A DNA stretch of 7,856 nucleotides. Origin: Patescibacteria group bacterium. GTDB taxonomy: Bacteria > Patescibacteriota > Gracilibacteria > UBA1369. Positions 5,906 through 7,856 of the stretch are shown piece after piece (position 1 is the stretch's first letter; each line of letters begins with the position of its first letter). Both the position numbers and the translations under genes were made by a program. Below the pieces are notes generated by a model. That model made no database searches, was not told the DNA's origin, and was given only the letters and a program-made list of their open reading frames with translations. The DNA lies in the NCBI GenBank assembly GCA_018825335.1, contig JAHJEW010000034.1, positions 1-7,856 on the forward strand. Reading direction: 5' to 3'.

Positions 5906-5912
5906 GCATCCA

Positions 5913-5941
5913 ATTATAGAGCGATTTGTAGAACGCGGCAA
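5913..5941 (-). promoter_or_regulatory. Predicted leaderless promoter of polX
   Basis: On the minus strand TTGCCG (5941-5936, 4 of 6), 17 bases, a perfect TATAAT (5918-5913), then 7 bases to the ATG at 5905. Transcription should start at or next to the start codon. It overlaps the promoter of the divergent gene by 16 bases. Confidence 0.65.
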
Positions 5942-5954
5942 TTCCCGCTATAAT
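5926..5954 (+). promoter_or_regulatory. Predicted leaderless promoter of the 5962 gene
   Basis: TTGTAG (5926-5931, 3 of 6), 17 bases, a perfect TATAAT (5949-5954), then 7 bases to the GTG at 5962. The -35 is weak, but the -10 and spacing match the other leaderless-type starts. It overlaps the polX promoter, so the two are probably used in competition. Confidence 0.6.
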
Positions 5955-5961
5955 AACCCGC

Positions 5962-6471
5962 GTGAAGAGCATAAAACCAATCAACGAGGAAGAATTAAAA
6001 ATTCCCGCGTACATGCGAAAGCGCGCCATATCTTCGCATGCGCGCCAACAGCTAATACTAACCGCCCTTGACCGTAAGGAGGCCGGATTAAAGCCAAATT
6101 CCAAAGTCGCGACCGCCGTAAAAAAATACGTCCCAACACCGCCGCGCACCGAATCCTCACAACCCCGGTCGATGCTCGAACCGGAACCACCGCAGCCGCT
6201 GGTTCAGATCTCATCCAAACCACAAAAATTAATGCCCGTCGGGCACGTCACGCACTACCTGGACAACATCAATGTCGCCATAATCCTGCTCGACTCGGCG
6301 GGAATAAAGAACGGCGACACTCTGGTTATTGAAGGAGAAAACTTTATTTTTACACAACCCGTCGCAGAGATGCAGATAGACCGGAAACCGGTAACCCGTG
6401 CCAAAAAAGGTTCACACATAGGATTGAAAGTGGAATTCCCCGCCAAAGTGAGTGCGAAGGTATACAAATAA
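5962..6471 (+). CDS. Protein with C-terminal EF-Tu domain 2-like beta-barrel
   Basis: 169 residues from a GTG start, chosen because a perfect TATAAT ends 7 bases upstream; there is no Shine-Dalgarno. The N-terminus (1-36) has a short IPAYMRKR motif (14-21) followed by a helix. A Pro/Ser-rich, probably disordered linker spans about 56-88. The C-terminal domain (89-169) shows the strand pattern of small translation-elongation-factor-like barrel proteins: PVGHVTHYL, VAIILL, IKNGDTLVIEG, FTQPVAEMQIDRKPVTRAKKG, IGLKVEF and KVYK. That barrel is the EF-Tu domain 2 fold, here without any GTPase domain, so it cannot act as a translation GTPase; the function is unknown. The acidic-to-basic MQIDRKPV turn is strongly reminiscent of this family. 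It is divergent from polX and ends 2 bases before the convergent end of the histidine kinase gene. Confidence 0.72.
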   Translation: MKSIKPINEEELKIPAYMRKRAISSHARQQLILTALDRKEAGLKPNSKVATAVKKYVPTPPRTESSQPRSMLEPEPPQPLVQISSKPQKLMPVGHVTHYLDNINVAIILLDSAGIKNGDTLVIEGENFIFTQPVAEMQIDRKPVTRAKKGSHIGLKVEFPAKVSAKVYK

Positions 6472-6473
6472 AA

Positions 6474-7856
6474 CTATACCAGACTGCATCCATATTTACT
6501 GTTGACATCCCCCTCGCAGGGCAAAGCCACGCAGAAAGTCAGGCCCTTTTTCCCATGCGGCTCAAACCACACTCGGCCGTTATGGGCCTCAATAATTGTT
6601 CTGACACCGAAAAGCGCCAGCCCTACGCCTATGGGCGTATATTCATGTATATTTTCCACCCTGAAAAACTTTGTGAAGATGCGTTTTTTATCGGCGGGCG
6701 AAATTAACATCCCCAGATTGTCTATGGAAACGATAACCTCTTTCTTATTCTTCCTTAATCCGATTGTAATTTGGGTGTTATCCATCAAATACTTCAAAGC
6801 GCTATCGATAAGATTTGTAAACACCTTCAGAAGCTTTTTCCTGTCGGCAAAAATTAAAATATCCCGCGGCCATGATTGATCAAAAATAACCTGATTCTTA
6901 GGACTGATTTTTTGTTGTTTGGCAAGGATGCCTGAAATCATTTTCTTCAGGGAGAACCTTGTTTTCTTAAGAAAAGGACTTTCTATCAACTGAATATTAA
7001 GAATGTTTAAAAAATCGTCAATTAGAAGAATCATTTGCTCATTATTATCGACCAGATTCTTAAATAATTCTTTCTGTTTGGGATTGAATTTGCCAACATC
7101 ACCTTTCATCAGCAGTTCGAGCGCCCATTTATTTTTACCAAGCGGCGTACGTAATTGATGGGAAGCAATGGAAATAAATTCGTTTTTTAGACGTTCAAGT
7201 TCAACCAGGCGTTCATTGGTGACATTTCGAAGAACAATTACATAACCGATGATATTATGGTGCTCATCCTTGACGGCGGTAACGGACTCGGCGACGGAGA
7301 TTTTTGAGCCATCTTTTTTTTCAAGGGAAAGAGCCTGAAAATGTTTATGTTCACGGTTTTTCTTTTTCAATGCATCAAATAAATCATCAGCCGGGATATT
7401 GGTTTTTTCCTGATTAAACTTAATCACCTCGGAAATAGGCCTGCCTAAAAGCTTTTCTCTTTTATACCCGGTTAAAAGTTCCGCATTTTTATTAACCAGA
7501 ACGATTTTTTTATGGGCATCAACCGCCACAACCGCGTCTGAAATGCTTTCCAGAATGAAATCAAGCTTCTCACGTTCCTGGCCGATTTTCCGCTTTGAAA
7601 GAAATAGCTTTTCATAAGCCGTGGCAAAAACTTTGGAAAGAATTGAAATTTCGTCTTTACCCTTGATCAAAAAATACTTTGGATCATGCCGGAGCGGAGG
7701 AACATGTGAAACATTGTGCGACAATCGGGCGAGACGGTAGAAAATGAAATAATCTAGAAAAAAGACAGTCAGGAAGATTGTAATAAAGCCAACGATTGTC
7801 AGTGCAATTATTAGAAGATAAAGTACGTTAAGTCCTTCATTATATCCGATCCGGGG
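6474..7856 (-). CDS. Membrane sensor histidine kinase, 5' end beyond window
   Basis: The reading frame is open to the right edge (460 residues visible), so the real start is outside. A TTG at 7724 is internal and not a credible start. Numbered from the edge, residues about 10-40 form a hydrophobic membrane helix (VLYLLIIALTIVGF and on). A HAMP-like linker (about 41-85), a PAS domain (about 97-214), HisKA with phospho-acceptor His233 in SIASHQLRTPL, and an HATPase domain (about 300-447) follow. It would sense a signal across the membrane and pass phosphate to a response regulator, none of which lies in the window. The N-box is unusual: NLIDSALKY, with Ser352 where the Mg-binding Asn is expected. 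The G1 box reads DNLGM instead of DxGxG, while the F-box (IFTKFFR) and G2 (GVGLAL) are present. ATP binding or turnover may be weakened. It is more AT-rich than polX. Confidence 0.9.
   Translation of the reverse strand, partial: PRIGYNEGLNVLYLLIIALTIVGFITIFLTVFFLDYFIFYRLARLSHNVSHVPPLRHDPKYFLIKGKDEISILSKVFATAYEKLFLSKRKIGQEREKLDFILESISDAVVAVDAHKKIVLVNKNAELLTGYKREKLLGRPISEVIKFNQEKTNIPADDLFDALKKKNREHKHFQALSLEKKDGSKISVAESVTAVKDEHHNIIGYVIVLRNVTNERLVELERLKNEFISIASHQLRTPLGKNKWALELLMKGDVGKFNPKQKELFKNLVDNNEQMILLIDDFLNILNIQLIESPFLKKTRFSLKKMISGILAKQQKISPKNQVIFDQSWPRDILIFADRKKLLKVFTNLIDSALKYLMDNTQITIGLRKNKKEVIVSIDNLGMLISPADKKRIFTKFFRVENIHEYTPIGVGLALFGVRTIIEAHNGRVWFEPHGKKGLTFCVALPCEGDVNSKYGCSLV

Noticed and set aside
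7722..7724. TTG as the start of the histidine kinase
   Set aside because: The frame stays open to the window edge and encodes a membrane helix and the beginning of a HAMP-like linker, so the TTG is an internal Leu codon.

Overview
The window looks like a fragment of a bacterial chromosome, most plausibly from a Patescibacteria/CPR-type organism (Parcubacteria-like). This is an inference. It rests on small, densely packed genes on both strands, an 'ASHQLRTPL'-type histidine kinase, a small elongation-factor-like beta-barrel protein, and a near absence of Shine-Dalgarno sequences. TGA appears to be an ordinary stop: it ends the HNH gene and does not interrupt any long gene, so genetic code 11 fits.

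Layout. Positions 1-96 (minus) hold the N-terminus of a GT4-type glycosyltransferase that runs off the left edge. Positions 212-982 (minus) hold an unrecognised, charged, coiled-coil-like protein. A 319-base divergent intergenic region follows, with a 13-base C homopolymer, an inverted repeat and two outward promoters. An accessory block comes next on the plus strand: a DUF222/13E12-like HNH endonuclease homologue (1302-2468), then a vapBC toxin-antitoxin operon (2570-3159) whose promoter carries two copies of an 11-base palindrome-cored repeat. Downstream is a DNA-repair pair arranged tail to tail: endonuclease IV (nfo, plus) and a family X DNA polymerase with a PHP domain (polX, minus), separated by a hairpin terminator. 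Divergent from polX is a 169-residue protein with a C-terminal EF-Tu-domain-2-like barrel. It ends two bases from the convergent end of a membrane histidine kinase (TM-HAMP-PAS-HisKA-HATPase), whose 5' end lies beyond the right edge.

Functional logic. Nfo incises abasic sites. PolX can fill the gap and its PHP domain can trim 3' ends, so the two together are a plausible base-excision-repair module. VapBC and the HNH protein look like accessory cargo.

The most striking unlisted signal is promoter geometry. Four genes (glycosyltransferase, nfo, polX, barrel protein) each have TTGnnn, 17 bases, a TAnnnT-type -10 box, then exactly 7 bases to the start codon. Transcription would therefore begin at or next to the start codon, giving leaderless mRNAs. 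In nfo and polX this -35 TTG is in frame 36 bases upstream of the true start and mimics a TTG start codon. The accessory genes (212-982, HNH, vapBC) instead have -10 boxes 26-36 bases upstream of their starts. Other points of interest are a possible phase-variable promoter at the C13/G13 tract, a histidine kinase with a substituted N-box and altered G1 box, and an Ala-rich hairpin-encoding insertion in the PHP domain of PolX.
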